A stretch of DNA of 37,368 bases from Bacteroidales bacterium (GCA_013138975.1 WTBR01000221.1:1-37368), one strand, 5' to 3'; positions 27,331-35,647 are shown, numbered from the stretch's first letter. The notes: generated from the letters alone by a model not told the origin. Translations and numbers: made by a program.

Positions 27331-29046
27331 ATGAAAAATATTTTTAAAATTTTTGCATTTGCTTTAATAGCAGGACTTTCATTTAATTCCTGTGAAGAAG
27401 ACACATTCACTGAAGAAGATGCTATGCAAGCACTACAAAAAGTAGATCTTATTATAGCTGTAACTGATAAATCGAACTATGATCAAGCCGTAGATGGAGC
27501 AACTGTTAGTACTGTTATTGATGGTATAAACGTTGAAAAAACAACAGACGCTACAGGTCTTGTTACTTTTGAAGATGTTAGTATTGGTGGTAATCTTAAT
27601 ATTTATGTAACTAAAGTAGACTATACCACGACTTTTACTACAGTTAATACAACACCATCTGATTACAGACAAGCTACAGTTTCAGCCAGCGTTTCTGTAT
27701 ATTCTTTAGCCGACGAAAGTCTTGTTACCGTTAAAGGACTATTAACAATTGAAACTAACCTTACAAACAGAACTAAAGAAGTTGTTGCAGGAGCTGAAGT
27801 GAAAGTATATAATCAGTATTTACCAAACGGTGGTGCTAAGGCTTTTATTGGGATGTCAGATGCTGAAGGTAAATATGAAATTAAAGTACCTGTTAATTCA
27901 ACTGGTAATGATTATATAAATGTTCGTTTTCAATCTTTAGATACTGTTTCAAGAACTGTTGGATTAAATGTAAACAATAATTACTCTGTTGTAACGCAAA
28001 ATGCCTTTTATGACATTGAAGGAAACAACAATCCAACAGATATTCCATCAGTTCCAAGTGCCCTTATAACTATTGGTGCTCCGGCTGCATTAGGAACAGG
28101 ATTTATGATTTCTACAGAAATTGATACTTCAACATCTCGATTAACAGATGCAACAGGTAACTATTGGAATATGAATATGCTTCATACAGGATCTGGTTAT
28201 TTTCCAAATATTACCGGAAGTGATACAACAGTTTGGGTTTTCTTTTCTCTAGACACGAAAGAACTTGACACTGCACGTGTTCAGTTAACTTTTGAAAAGA
28301 ATGGTGGACTTGTTAGTATTGATGGCATGTTAGATTATGGTACTTGGAATGGTCGTTATGCAAAATATTCTGCAAAACCTACAATTGATCTTAATATTGG
28401 TGGTGGTACAGGTGCTGAGATTCATTATAATTTTAGACTATATTACAACATATTAATTAGCAACAATGGTTCAGGATATATCACTTTACCTACTGTTAAA
28501 AAAACGTATATTTCATTAGGCGTAGAGAGTATTAACACTTATAGTTTATCATCTTACGCATTTATTAATAGTGGAAGTATTTATTCTAATAGTGCTAGTA
28601 AACTTTCAATGGAAGGTAGATATGATAGCGCTCCAACATTTACTATTGTAGTTGATGAAAGTTCACAAGCAAACGCTTATTTTATTCCATCATGGATGAA
28701 CTCTGACAGCACATTAGATGCAGGCGACTACAGTTGGATTTCTCAAGGTAATAATTACGAGCCGAGCAACCCTCCAACTGTAACTATTACTTCATTAGCG
28801 GGATATGGATCAGGTGCTGAATTCAGGGCTGAAGTGCTTTCAACTGGAGTTATTAATAACTTGGAATTAATTAATACTGGTCAGGGTTATGCAAGAAATA
28901 TAAATGATTTCAGAAACAGTGGAACTACAGGTAATTACTCTGGTGATTATAGTTCATATTCAAATTCAAATTTATATAATGTTCTTCCAGGGGACTCATA
29001 CACAGTAAATGCATACTATGGAACAGGTCAGGTAACCGATTTATAA
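27331..29046 (+). CDS. Large lipoprotein with carboxypeptidase-regulatory-like domains and GSGY-type repeats
   Basis: 571 residues. A lipoprotein signal (LSFNSC, with C21 lipidated) is followed by the acidic EED tail. Residues about 35-125 and 130-225 look like two Ig-like domains of the carboxypeptidase-regulatory kind (AVDGATVST...TTDATGLVTFEDV; AGAEVKVYNQ...SDAEGKYEIKVP). The C-terminal 330 residues contain spaced half-motifs (TGSGYFPNI, NGSGYITLPTVK, GYGSGAEFRAEV, NTGQGYARN) of the GxGA...G...GxGYxxxPxV type known from phage fibres and surface proteins. There is no T9SS sorting domain, so anchoring is by lipid. It is co-oriented with the barrel gene and may be its partner. Function unknown. 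Confidence 0.68.
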   Translation: MKNIFKIFAFALIAGLSFNSCEEDTFTEEDAMQALQKVDLIIAVTDKSNYDQAVDGATVSTVIDGINVEKTTDATGLVTFEDVSIGGNLNIYVTKVDYTTTFTTVNTTPSDYRQATVSASVSVYSLADESLVTVKGLLTIETNLTNRTKEVVAGAEVKVYNQYLPNGGAKAFIGMSDAEGKYEIKVPVNSTGNDYINVRFQSLDTVSRTVGLNVNNNYSVVTQNAFYDIEGNNNPTDIPSVPSALITIGAPAALGTGFMISTEIDTSTSRLTDATGNYWNMNMLHTGSGYFPNITGSDTTVWVFFSLDTKELDTARVQLTFEKNGGLVSIDGMLDYGTWNGRYAKYSAKPTIDLNIGGGTGAEIHYNFRLYYNILISNNGSGYITLPTVKKTYISLGVESINTYSLSSYAFINSGSIYSNSASKLSMEGRYDSAPTFTIVVDESSQANAYFIPSWMNSDSTLDAGDYSWISQGNNYEPSNPPTVTITSLAGYGSGAEFRAEVLSTGVINNLELINTGQGYARNINDFRNSGTTGNYSGDYSSYSNSNLYNVLPGDSYTVNAYYGTGQVTDL

Positions 29047-29111
29047 CAATTTAAATAAAAAATTGCTTATAGAAATAATTAAGCCTTTTTATATAATACT
29101 ATAATATATTT

Positions 29112-29147
29112 AAGCCTCCATTTTTTTTAATTTGGAGGCTTTTTTTA
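29112..29147 (+). terminator. Rho-independent terminator of the barrel-lipoprotein operon
   Basis: AAGCCTCCA (29112-29120) pairs with TGGAGGCTT (29133-29141) and a run of T follows. Confidence 0.85.
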
Positions 29148-29167
29148 TAAATGAAATTAATTATATC

Positions 29168-29198
29168 AAAAAAAGCCGAAGAATTAATCTCCGGCTTT
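29168..29198 (-). terminator. Rho-independent terminator of the Mn-type SOD gene
   Basis: AAAGCCG (29172-29178) pairs with CGGCTTT (29192-29198), and after one mismatch AGA pairs with TCT inside. On the minus strand a run of T follows. A degenerate copy of this stem lies near 25563-25590 behind the SOD pseudogene. Confidence 0.8.
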
Positions 29199-29263
29199 CC
29201 TAAAACCCAAATTACAATCAAACTAATCTGTACTTTACTAAAAGTAAAGAACAGACCCAAAAA

Positions 29264-29860
29264 CTAAATTAAACGCCCATTAACCTTATCCCAATTTATT
29301 ACATTCCAAAAAGCTTCTATATATTCTGGTCTTTTATTCTGATACTTTAAATAATATGCATGTTCCCACACATCAAGTCCCAATATTGGTGTTCCCTTTA
29401 CTTCAGCTAAATCCATTAGTGGATTATCCTGGTTTGGAGTTGAAGAAATAACTATTTTCCCTCCTTGATTTACTAACCAAGCCCAACCTGAACCAAATCG
29501 AGTGGCAGCAGCTTTGTTAAATAATTCTTTAAACACTGCAAATGATCCAAAACTTCCGTTTATTGCATTTAACAGTTCTCCTTTTGGTTCTCCTCCTCCA
29601 TTAGGAGACATGCTCTCCCAAAACATTTTGTGGTTATAAAATCCGCCACCGTTATTTCTAACTGCAACAGAATAATTTGAAATATTACCTAATAAATCTT
29701 CAATAGATTTATTTTCTAATTCGGTATCCTTAATTGCATTATTTAAATTATTTGTATATCCAGCATGATGCTTACTGTAATGGATTTCCATTGTTTGCGC
29801 ATCAATATATGGTTCTAATGCATTGTAGTCATAATTTAATGTTGGTAATTCAAAAGCCAT
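29264..29860 (-). CDS. sodA: Superoxide dismutase, Mn-type (or cambialistic)
   Basis: 198 residues. Metal ligands are H27, H77, D163 (in LDVWEH) and H167. Mn-type signatures are RNNGGGFYNHKMFWE, with glycines where Fe enzymes have Ala-Gln, and STPNQDNPLM, where Q144 supplies the active-site glutamine from the C-terminal half. Metal preference is inferred from these positions only, and Bacteroidota enzymes can use either metal. It is cytosolic, with no signal peptide. A decayed second copy lies 3.6 kb away in the same orientation. No clear TAnnTTTG promoter was found upstream. Confidence 0.92.
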   Translation of the reverse strand: MAFELPTLNYDYNALEPYIDAQTMEIHYSKHHAGYTNNLNNAIKDTELENKSIEDLLGNISNYSVAVRNNGGGFYNHKMFWESMSPNGGGEPKGELLNAINGSFGSFAVFKELFNKAAATRFGSGWAWLVNQGGKIVISSTPNQDNPLMDLAEVKGTPILGLDVWEHAYYLKYQNKRPEYIEAFWNVINWDKVNGRLI

Positions 29861-29990
29861 AATTATATTTTATTTAGATTATTATTGCATTATTTAGATT
29901 CATTCTAATTAACTATTTCTATAACAAACAATGTTTCTAATTGTTTACTATTTTTTTAAAATATATTTTCGCAACATTAAAAATTGAATT

Positions 29991-31292
29991 TTGAATAAGA
30001 AAATACTAAATATTGCCATACCGAATATTATAAGTAATATCACTATTCCCTTACTTGGAATAGTTGATTTAGCTTTGGTAGGGCATCTTGATTCAAAAGT
30101 TTATATAGGAGCTATTGCTATTGGCAGCATGATCTTTAATTTTATTTATTGGGGATTTAGCTTCTTAAGAATGGGGACTAGTGGTTTTGCTGCACAATCG
30201 TATGGCAAAAAAGATTTCAGTGAGAGCTTCTATATTCTTTACCGAGCACTTTTTGTCGGACTAATTGGCGCTGGTTTTTTACTTATTATTCAGAAACCAA
30301 TTGATTTATTTAGTTTTTATATCTTAAATGGAAGTGATGAAGTTGAATTTTTTGCCCGACAATATTTTTATATACGTATTTGGGCAGCACCGGCAACACT
30401 TGCTATTTATTCAATTTCCGGATGGTATATTGGCATGCAAAATGCTAAAATCCCTATGATTATTGCTATTACAATTAATCTGTTAAATATAGGATTCAAT
30501 ATTTTATTTATAAAAGTATTTGGAATGAAATCGGATGGAGTTGCTCTTGGCACTGTATTAGCTCAATATTCAGGATTATTTGTTGGAATATTTTTTCTAC
30601 TAAAGAAGTCAAATCGCTTAAAATTACATTTCAATATAAAAGAAATATTGCAAACTGATGCCTTAAAAAGGTTCTTTAATGTAAATAAAGATATTTTTAT
30701 TCGCACCATGAGCTTAGTTTTAGCTTTATCATTTTTTACTGCTAAATCTGCAAAAGATGGAGACACTTTACTGGCAGTAAATACATTACTATTGCAATTC
30801 TTTATGATTTATGCTTATATAGTTGATGGATTTGCATTTGCAGGTGAAGCTTTAGCTGGAAAATATTTTGGTGCTAAGGATAGAAAAAATCTGATAAAAT
30901 TAATAAAACACCTTTTTTATTGGGGATTATCATTGGCAGGGGTTTTTACTATTGCGTATTACTTTGGAGACAATCAACTTTTAAAAGTTTTAACTAACAA
31001 TACTGAAGTAATTGAAAACATTCAGCCCTATTTATTCTGGGTTTATTTAATTCCTATTTTAACTTTTGGAGCTTTTATTTGGGATGGAATTTTTATAGGG
31101 GTAACGGCATCTGCCAGTATGCGAAATGCAATGCTTATTTCTACTTTTTTAATTTTCTTACCTTCGTACTTTATATTACATCATTACTATCATAACCATG
31201 GATTATGGGCTGCATTTATGATTTTTATGATTGCCAGATTTGTTACTTTGAGTATTTATGCACCAAAAGCAATATTCAATAAATTGACCTAA
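29991..31292 (+). CDS. MATE-family efflux transporter, DinF-like
   Basis: 433 residues with about 12 hydrophobic segments. The N-terminus MNKKILNIAIPNIISN, then GIVDLALVGHL and FLRMGTSGFAAQSYG, is the DinF branch of MATE exporters. These move cationic or hydrophobic compounds out of the cell with Na+ or H+. The start appears to be TTG at 29991: the reading from there gives exactly the family N-terminus, and no in-frame ATG fits. A -7-like TATATTTTC lies near 29962. The substrate is unknown. The DUF1858 gene follows after 53 bp. Confidence 0.85.
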   Translation: MNKKILNIAIPNIISNITIPLLGIVDLALVGHLDSKVYIGAIAIGSMIFNFIYWGFSFLRMGTSGFAAQSYGKKDFSESFYILYRALFVGLIGAGFLLIIQKPIDLFSFYILNGSDEVEFFARQYFYIRIWAAPATLAIYSISGWYIGMQNAKIPMIIAITINLLNIGFNILFIKVFGMKSDGVALGTVLAQYSGLFVGIFFLLKKSNRLKLHFNIKEILQTDALKRFFNVNKDIFIRTMSLVLALSFFTAKSAKDGDTLLAVNTLLLQFFMIYAYIVDGFAFAGEALAGKYFGAKDRKNLIKLIKHLFYWGLSLAGVFTIAYYFGDNQLLKVLTNNTEVIENIQPYLFWVYLIPILTFGAFIWDGIFIGVTASASMRNAMLISTFLIFLPSYFILHHYYHNHGLWAAFMIFMIARFVTLSIYAPKAIFNKLT

Positions 31293-31345
31293 ATTTTTAT
31301 TGAACATTTTTCTCCTATAAATGTCTTTGTATAAAAAATGTTAAA

Positions 31346-31543
31346 ATGATAATTACAAAGAAAATTACTATAGAAGATTTAGTTGAATCTGTTCCGGATT
31401 CAGTAAAGTATTTAATGGACAAAGGAATTAAATGTATAGCATGTGGAGAACCAATTTGGGGAACTTTAGAGGATGCTGCTAAAGAAAAAGGATTTGAGTC
31501 TGGTGATATCGATAAATTTATTAAAGAACTTCAAGAGTTTTAA
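31346..31543 (+). CDS. DUF1858 domain protein (small CxxC protein)
   Basis: 65 residues spanning the whole DUF1858 domain: ITIEDLVESVPDSVKYLMDKGIKCIACGEPIWGTLEDAA. C30 and C33 form a CxxC pair that could bind a metal or act in redox. The domain occurs alone or fused to redox and hybrid-cluster-type proteins; its function is not established. It lies 53 bp after the MATE gene and may be in the same transcript. Confidence 0.8.
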   Translation: MIITKKITIEDLVESVPDSVKYLMDKGIKCIACGEPIWGTLEDAAKEKGFESGDIDKFIKELQEF

Positions 31544-31555
31544 TTTTTCAAATCA

Positions 31556-31640
31556 CAGTTGTCATCCCCAACTTGATTGCGGATCTATAGATGTTTTTAG
31601 GATTAGTATAGAGATACCCTTTTTCACGGGAATGACAGTC
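31556..31640. repeat. MITE/REP-like imperfect inverted repeat element
   Basis: The ends TTGTCATCCCC (31559-31569) and GGGAATGACAG (31628-31638) are imperfect inverted copies flanking about 60 bp that contains GATCTATAG and a GAGATACCCTTTTTC segment. It fills the convergent gap between the DUF1858 and hldD genes. Similar elements with GTCAT ends recur in Bacteroidota genomes from memory. It may also act as a transcription terminator by forming a long stem. Confidence 0.5.
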
Positions 31641-31645
31641 GATAA

Positions 31646-32611
31646 CTAATTATATATATTCTCAATCAAATAATTCTTTACATAATCCTCAACACCTTCT
31701 TCCAAGTCTGTAAAAGGTTTATCGTAACCTATTGATCGAAGTTTACTCATATTAGCTTCGGTAAAATATTGATATTTGTCTCTAATATCTTCAGGTGTAT
31801 CAACAAATGAAATATTTTCATTTACTTCCATTCCTTTAAAAGTGTTTTTTGTTAAATCAAGAAATGTTCTACCTTTTCCGGTTCCAATATTATATAAACC
31901 TGAATCTTTTCTATGGTTCATCAAGAAAAACATTATTTCGCTTAAATCCTTAACATAAACAAAATCACGAGTTTGACCTCCATCAGGAAAATCAGGATTA
32001 TGAGATTTAAACAGTTTCATCTCATTAGTTTTTTTAATTTGTTTATAAGCGTGAAGAATTACCGATGCCATGCGACCTTTATGATATTCGTTTGGCCCGT
32101 ATACATTAAAGAATTTTAATCCTGCCCAGAAAAATGGTTTCTGTTCTTGCGCTAATGCCCATTTATCAAAATCATTTTTCGATTCACCGTATAAATTAAG
32201 AGGTTTTAATCTCTCAACAATTTCGTGATTATCTTCGTATCCATATTCTCCTAATCCGTAAGTAGCCGCTGAAGATGCATAAACCATAGGCAAACCATAC
32301 TTTACGCATTTTTCCCAAACCGCTTTCGAATAATCAAGATTTAAAGCATCGTAAACTTCTTTTGGAAAACCAGTAGTTGCAGATCGAGCGCCCATGTGAA
32401 ATATAAATTGTACAAATCGTTGATTTTCTTCTAACCATTCAATAAAATCATTACGATGAACTCTTTGTGAATAGGTTTTCCCCTCTAGATTTTTGTTTTT
32501 TTCGAGCTGCGAAAAATCATCAACCACCACAATATCTTTAAAGCCTTCGCTATTAAGTTTACTTACCAAATTACTTCCAATAAATCCTGCGGCTCCTGTA
32601 ACTATAATCAT
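31646..32611 (-). CDS. hldD: ADP-L-glycero-D-manno-heptose 6-epimerase
   Basis: 321 residues of the short-chain dehydrogenase fold. GAAGFIG (6-12) binds NADP, YASSAATYG covers the Ser/Thr site, and Y141 with K145 form the YxxxK motif. K178 in EYHKGRMAS matches the second catalytic base of HldD. GQTRDFVYVKD is the family's substrate-side motif. The enzyme inverts C6 of ADP-D-glycero-D-manno-heptose to make the heptose donor for the lipopolysaccharide inner core, in the cytosol. No other LPS gene is adjacent. A 161-bp gap with a purine-rich tract separates it from mqnD. Confidence 0.88.
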   Translation of the reverse strand: MIIVTGAAGFIGSNLVSKLNSEGFKDIVVVDDFSQLEKNKNLEGKTYSQRVHRNDFIEWLEENQRFVQFIFHMGARSATTGFPKEVYDALNLDYSKAVWEKCVKYGLPMVYASSAATYGLGEYGYEDNHEIVERLKPLNLYGESKNDFDKWALAQEQKPFFWAGLKFFNVYGPNEYHKGRMASVILHAYKQIKKTNEMKLFKSHNPDFPDGGQTRDFVYVKDLSEIMFFLMNHRKDSGLYNIGTGKGRTFLDLTKNTFKGMEVNENISFVDTPEDIRDKYQYFTEANMSKLRSIGYDKPFTDLEEGVEDYVKNYLIENIYN

Positions 32612-32691
32612 TTTTTGATATTTATTTTTTTATATTTAATGATACAAAATTATAAAATATATTCATCTTAACTAGTAGAAGAAGGACTCAA

Positions 32692-32757
32692 AGTGTCGAG
32701 AATAAAGGAAAAAGGAAAAAGATAAAAGTAAAAAGTATAAAGACAAAAGATAGAAAA
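32692..32757 (+). repeat. Purine-rich low-complexity tract
   Basis: Between hldD and mqnD the plus strand is almost all A and G, with degenerate short units such as GGAAAAAGG and AAAAGTA. It has no coding signal. It is probably simple-sequence spacer of the kind common in low-GC Bacteroidota. Confidence 0.4.
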
Positions 32758-32772
32758 ATTATTAATATGTAA

Positions 32773-33606
32773 TTATGTTAGAAATAAATCATTCTTCATT
32801 TTGGGTAAAACTCCCAGAGAGATTGCTTTTTCGTAAAGAACTTTGATTGCTTCTCTCCCATCTTTGCCTAAATCTTTTGTAAAATCATTTACATAAAGCT
32901 CAATATGTTTGTACATTACTTCTTCTTCCATCTCTTGAGCGTATTCTTTTATATAAGGATAAGCCGATTTAGGATTTTCAAAAGCAAACTCTACACTTCG
33001 CTTTAATACTCTGTTAATTTTTAATTGTAGTTCCTGATCTAAATTCCGATTTACAGCAATTCCTCCTAATGGAATCGGCAATCCGGTTTCTTGCTCCCAA
33101 TATTCTCCCAAATCAATTATCTTTTTCAAACCTTTCTGTTCATAGGTAAATCTATTTTCGTGAATTATTAAGCCTGCATCAATCTCATTGCTTAAAACTG
33201 CCTCTTCAATATCCGAAAAAAGATATTCCTTTTTATTTTTAGCATCAGGGAAAGCAATACTAAAAAGCAAGTTCGCTGTAGTATTTAACCCAGGGATAGC
33301 AATTTTTACATCATGCAATTCATCGGGATAAATTTTACGTTTGCTAATTAATAAAGGTCCATTTTTATAACCTAATGCACTACCTGAATCTAATAATAAA
33401 TAATTATCAGCTATTTTCGAAAATGCATGATAACTGATTTTTGTAACATCCAATTCGTTATTTAATGCTTTATTATTCAATTCTTCTACATCGCCTAATA
33501 CAACTTCAAAGTCTAAGTTCTCAGTATCTATTTTATGATGCACCATTGCATCGAAAATAAATGTATCGTTTGGACAGGTTGAAAAACCTAATGTTATTTT
33601 TTGCAT
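32773..33606 (-). CDS. mqnD: 1,4-dihydroxy-6-naphthoate synthase (futalosine pathway)
   Basis: 277 residues with the MqnD opening LGFSTCPNDTFIFDAMVH, a periplasmic-binding-protein-like two-lobe fold, DVTKISYHAF, IAIPGLNTTANLL and a GLIIHENRFTY segment near the catalytic His region. The enzyme converts cyclic dehypoxanthine futalosine to 1,4-dihydroxy-6-naphthoate on the alternative route to menaquinone. It follows mqnB by 9 bp in the same unit, which strongly supports the assignment over a generic solute-binding protein; no signal peptide is present. Confidence 0.9.
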   Translation of the reverse strand: MQKITLGFSTCPNDTFIFDAMVHHKIDTENLDFEVVLGDVEELNNKALNNELDVTKISYHAFSKIADNYLLLDSGSALGYKNGPLLISKRKIYPDELHDVKIAIPGLNTTANLLFSIAFPDAKNKKEYLFSDIEEAVLSNEIDAGLIIHENRFTYEQKGLKKIIDLGEYWEQETGLPIPLGGIAVNRNLDQELQLKINRVLKRSVEFAFENPKSAYPYIKEYAQEMEEEVMYKHIELYVNDFTKDLGKDGREAIKVLYEKAISLGVLPKMKNDLFLT

Positions 33607-33615
33607 GATTTAATT

Positions 33616-34296
33616 CTACTGTTTATTTACTACAACATCAATAATATCTAAAAGTTGTTCTGTGAGGTTTTTAATCGCTAATGGAATATTCCAATTGGCT
33701 TTATTACGTTCCTCCACATAATTCGAAATTGTTCTGATTTGAAAGAATTTTACACCTTCGTTTAAACAAACATAAAAAAATGCCGCTCCTTCCATAGTCT
33801 CAATATCAGCATTAAATTTATTTTTAAATAAATCGATATTCTTTTTTGTACCATGCGTTGTATTTACTGTTATTGCTGAAACTTTATTTAAACCAAAATT
33901 TAATTTATAAGAATTCTCCAATAAAGCATTTTTAAATGGGAATTGATTTTCAGGTATAAAACCTTTTTCAAAAACAGTAAATAACTCATCTTTATCCTCA
34001 ATTCCTAAATCTGCGAATTGATCTGTTTGAACAAAAACTGTTTCTCCTATTGCTAACTCAGGATTAAAGCTGCCAGCAATTCCCACATTAATAACTACAT
34101 CGTATTTTTTTACCGAAAGTGCTTTTAATAAATGATAAGAAGTTAAAACACCTCCAATTCCTGTTACCAAAAAATCAACAATAAAATTCTTTATTACTGT
34201 ATATTTTTTAATACATAAAGCGGAATCTTTCTTATTCAGATTCTTTTTTAAAAGAAGTACTTCGTTTTCCGTAGCAGAAACAATTAATATTTTCAT
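33616..34296 (-). CDS. mqnB: Futalosine hydrolase
   Basis: 226 residues of the nucleoside phosphorylase/MTAN fold: VTGIGGVLTSYHLL, then NVGIAGSFNPELAIGETVFV and, late, the purine-ribose pocket pattern IETMEGAAFFYV followed by RTISNYVEERNK. MqnB removes hypoxanthine from futalosine to give dehypoxanthine futalosine for menaquinone synthesis. It leads the mqnB-mqnD unit. Other mqn genes (mqnA, mqnC, mqnE) must be elsewhere. The menaquinone would serve anaerobic or microaerobic respiration. Confidence 0.9.
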   Translation of the reverse strand: MKILIVSATENEVLLLKKNLNKKDSALCIKKYTVIKNFIVDFLVTGIGGVLTSYHLLKALSVKKYDVVINVGIAGSFNPELAIGETVFVQTDQFADLGIEDKDELFTVFEKGFIPENQFPFKNALLENSYKLNFGLNKVSAITVNTTHGTKKNIDLFKNKFNADIETMEGAAFFYVCLNEGVKFFQIRTISNYVEERNKANWNIPLAIKNLTEQLLDIIDVVVNKQ

Positions 34297-34475
34297 GTTT
34301 TACCAATTCTTTTTAAAATGTTATTTCATTAATAATGTTTTAATTTGGTTAATGCAGTTATTTAACCAACCCTTTTTTGTTTTTCATTAATTAAACATTT
34401 TGAATAATAAACGGTATTAATTCATACTTTTATCAATTCAAAGATATTGCTTTTATGTTAAAGTTGTTTTTTATA

Positions 34476-34483
34476 TATATTTG
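34476..34483 (+). promoter_or_regulatory. Candidate -7 element (TATATTTG) for the PTPS-folE operon
   Basis: TATATTTG is an exact TAnnTTTG match 45 bp before the ATG at 34529, in the 232-bp divergent gap with mqnB. No TTG at standard -33 spacing was found. Confidence 0.4.
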
Positions 34484-34528
34484 CAAAAGTAAATTCATGA
34501 GTTATCAATTACACAAACTATTTAAAAC

Positions 34529-34942
34529 ATGATTTATGTAACTCGCAGAGAGCGCTTTAGTGCAGCACATCGGTTATTCAGAGATGATTGGACTGATGAG
34601 CAAAATTTAGAGATTTTTGATAAATGCTCGTATCCTAACTGGCATGGACATAATTATGTGCTATATGTTACCGTGAAGGGTGATTTAAATCCTGAGACAG
34701 GATTCGTTGTAAATATTAAACGGTTAAGCAAAATAATAAAGGAAAAAATTACAGTTAAGCTAGATCATCGTAACCTAAATATTGATGTTGATTTTTTAAA
34801 AGGTAAGATGGCATCGACAGAAAATCTGGCAATTGGAATTTGGGATGAACTGGAACCAACAATTAATGCTTTGGGTATTTATTTGCATTGCATTAAAATT
34901 GAAGAAACAGAAAATAATTTTGTAGAATATTTTGGAAATTAA
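34529..34942 (+). CDS. 6-pyruvoyl-tetrahydropterin synthase-type enzyme (PTPS/QueD family)
   Basis: 137 residues. Zinc ligands are H14, H39 and H41 (in CSYPNWHGHNY), with catalytic C33 and the D79-H80 pair (LDHRNLN), and E126 near the C-terminus for the pterin ring. The CxxPNxHGHNY spacing, with five residues between Cys and HGH, and the flow to STENLA and W-D-L follow the mammalian PTPS sequence rather than E. coli QueD, whose spacing is shorter. It turns 7,8-dihydroneopterin triphosphate into 6-pyruvoyl-tetrahydropterin (PTPS) or 6-carboxy-tetrahydropterin (QueD). It lies 6 bp before folE, which makes its substrate. Confidence 0.85.
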   Translation: MIYVTRRERFSAAHRLFRDDWTDEQNLEIFDKCSYPNWHGHNYVLYVTVKGDLNPETGFVVNIKRLSKIIKEKITVKLDHRNLNIDVDFLKGKMASTENLAIGIWDELEPTINALGIYLHCIKIEETENNFVEYFGN

Positions 34943-34948
34943 TTTATT

Positions 34949-35587
34949 ATGGAAATTATAAATAACGGAGTAAAAACTATAGATGATAGCGGATATTCAC
35001 GCATTGATAAATGGGATGATGAAAAAACTGCCAAAATTGCCGAACATTATAAAGCAATTTTAGATTTATTAGGTGAAAAAACAGATAGAGAAGGACTATT
35101 GGATACTCCGGTTCGGGTTTCAAAAGCAATGCAATTTCTAACAAAAGGATACAGTATTGACCCAAAAGATATTTTAAAATCAGCCATTTTTAGAGAAGAT
35201 TATAAACAAATGGTTATTGTTAAAGATATTGAACTTTATTCAATGTGCGAACATCATATGATTCCTTTTTATGGCAAAGCACATGTAGCATACATTCCTA
35301 ATGAACATATTACAGGCTTAAGTAAAATAGCTCATGTTGTTGAAGCTTATGCAAGAAGATTACAAATACAAGAACGTTTAACTATGCAGATTCGTGATTG
35401 TCTTCAAGATACACTTGATCCTATGGGAGTTGCTGTTGTTATTGAAGCATCGCACATGTGTATGCAAATGCGAGGGGTTCAAAAGCAGAATTCGGTTACT
35501 ACAACCTCAGCTTTTACAGGAGCATTTTTACGCGATACTAAAACCCGTGAAGAATTTATTCATTTAATTTCTACGAAGCTTAGCTAA
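34949..35587 (+). CDS. folE: GTP cyclohydrolase I
   Basis: 212 residues. Zinc ligands are C100 and H103 (MCEHHMIPF) and C171 (SHMCMQMRG). The family motifs DTPVRVSKAM, EHITGLSKIAHVVEAYARRLQ and QRQKNSVT-like MRGVQKQNSVTTT are all present. It converts GTP to 7,8-dihydroneopterin triphosphate, the entry to folate, queuosine and tetrahydropterin synthesis. The 6-bp gap to the preceding PTPS gene implies direct coupling of the two steps. A terminator follows at 35606. Confidence 0.95.
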   Translation: MEIINNGVKTIDDSGYSRIDKWDDEKTAKIAEHYKAILDLLGEKTDREGLLDTPVRVSKAMQFLTKGYSIDPKDILKSAIFREDYKQMVIVKDIELYSMCEHHMIPFYGKAHVAYIPNEHITGLSKIAHVVEAYARRLQIQERLTMQIRDCLQDTLDPMGVAVVIEASHMCMQMRGVQKQNSVTTTSAFTGAFLRDTKTREEFIHLISTKLS

Positions 35588-35605
35588 GCTAAAAAAACAA
35601 AATTT

Positions 35606-35647
35606 AAAATACCATTTCGATTAATTTTGACTCGTAAATGGTATTTT
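35606..35647 (+). terminator. Rho-independent terminator after folE
   Basis: AAAATACCATTT (35606-35617) and AAATGGTATTTT (35636-35647) form a perfect 12-bp stem 18 bp past the stop. It separates the pterin operon from fabD. Confidence 0.8.

Noticed and set aside
32692..32757. Purine-rich tract considered as a triplex-forming or regulatory element.
   Set aside because: Simple AG-rich sequence is common in this genome type and no symmetric mirror repeat was evident.
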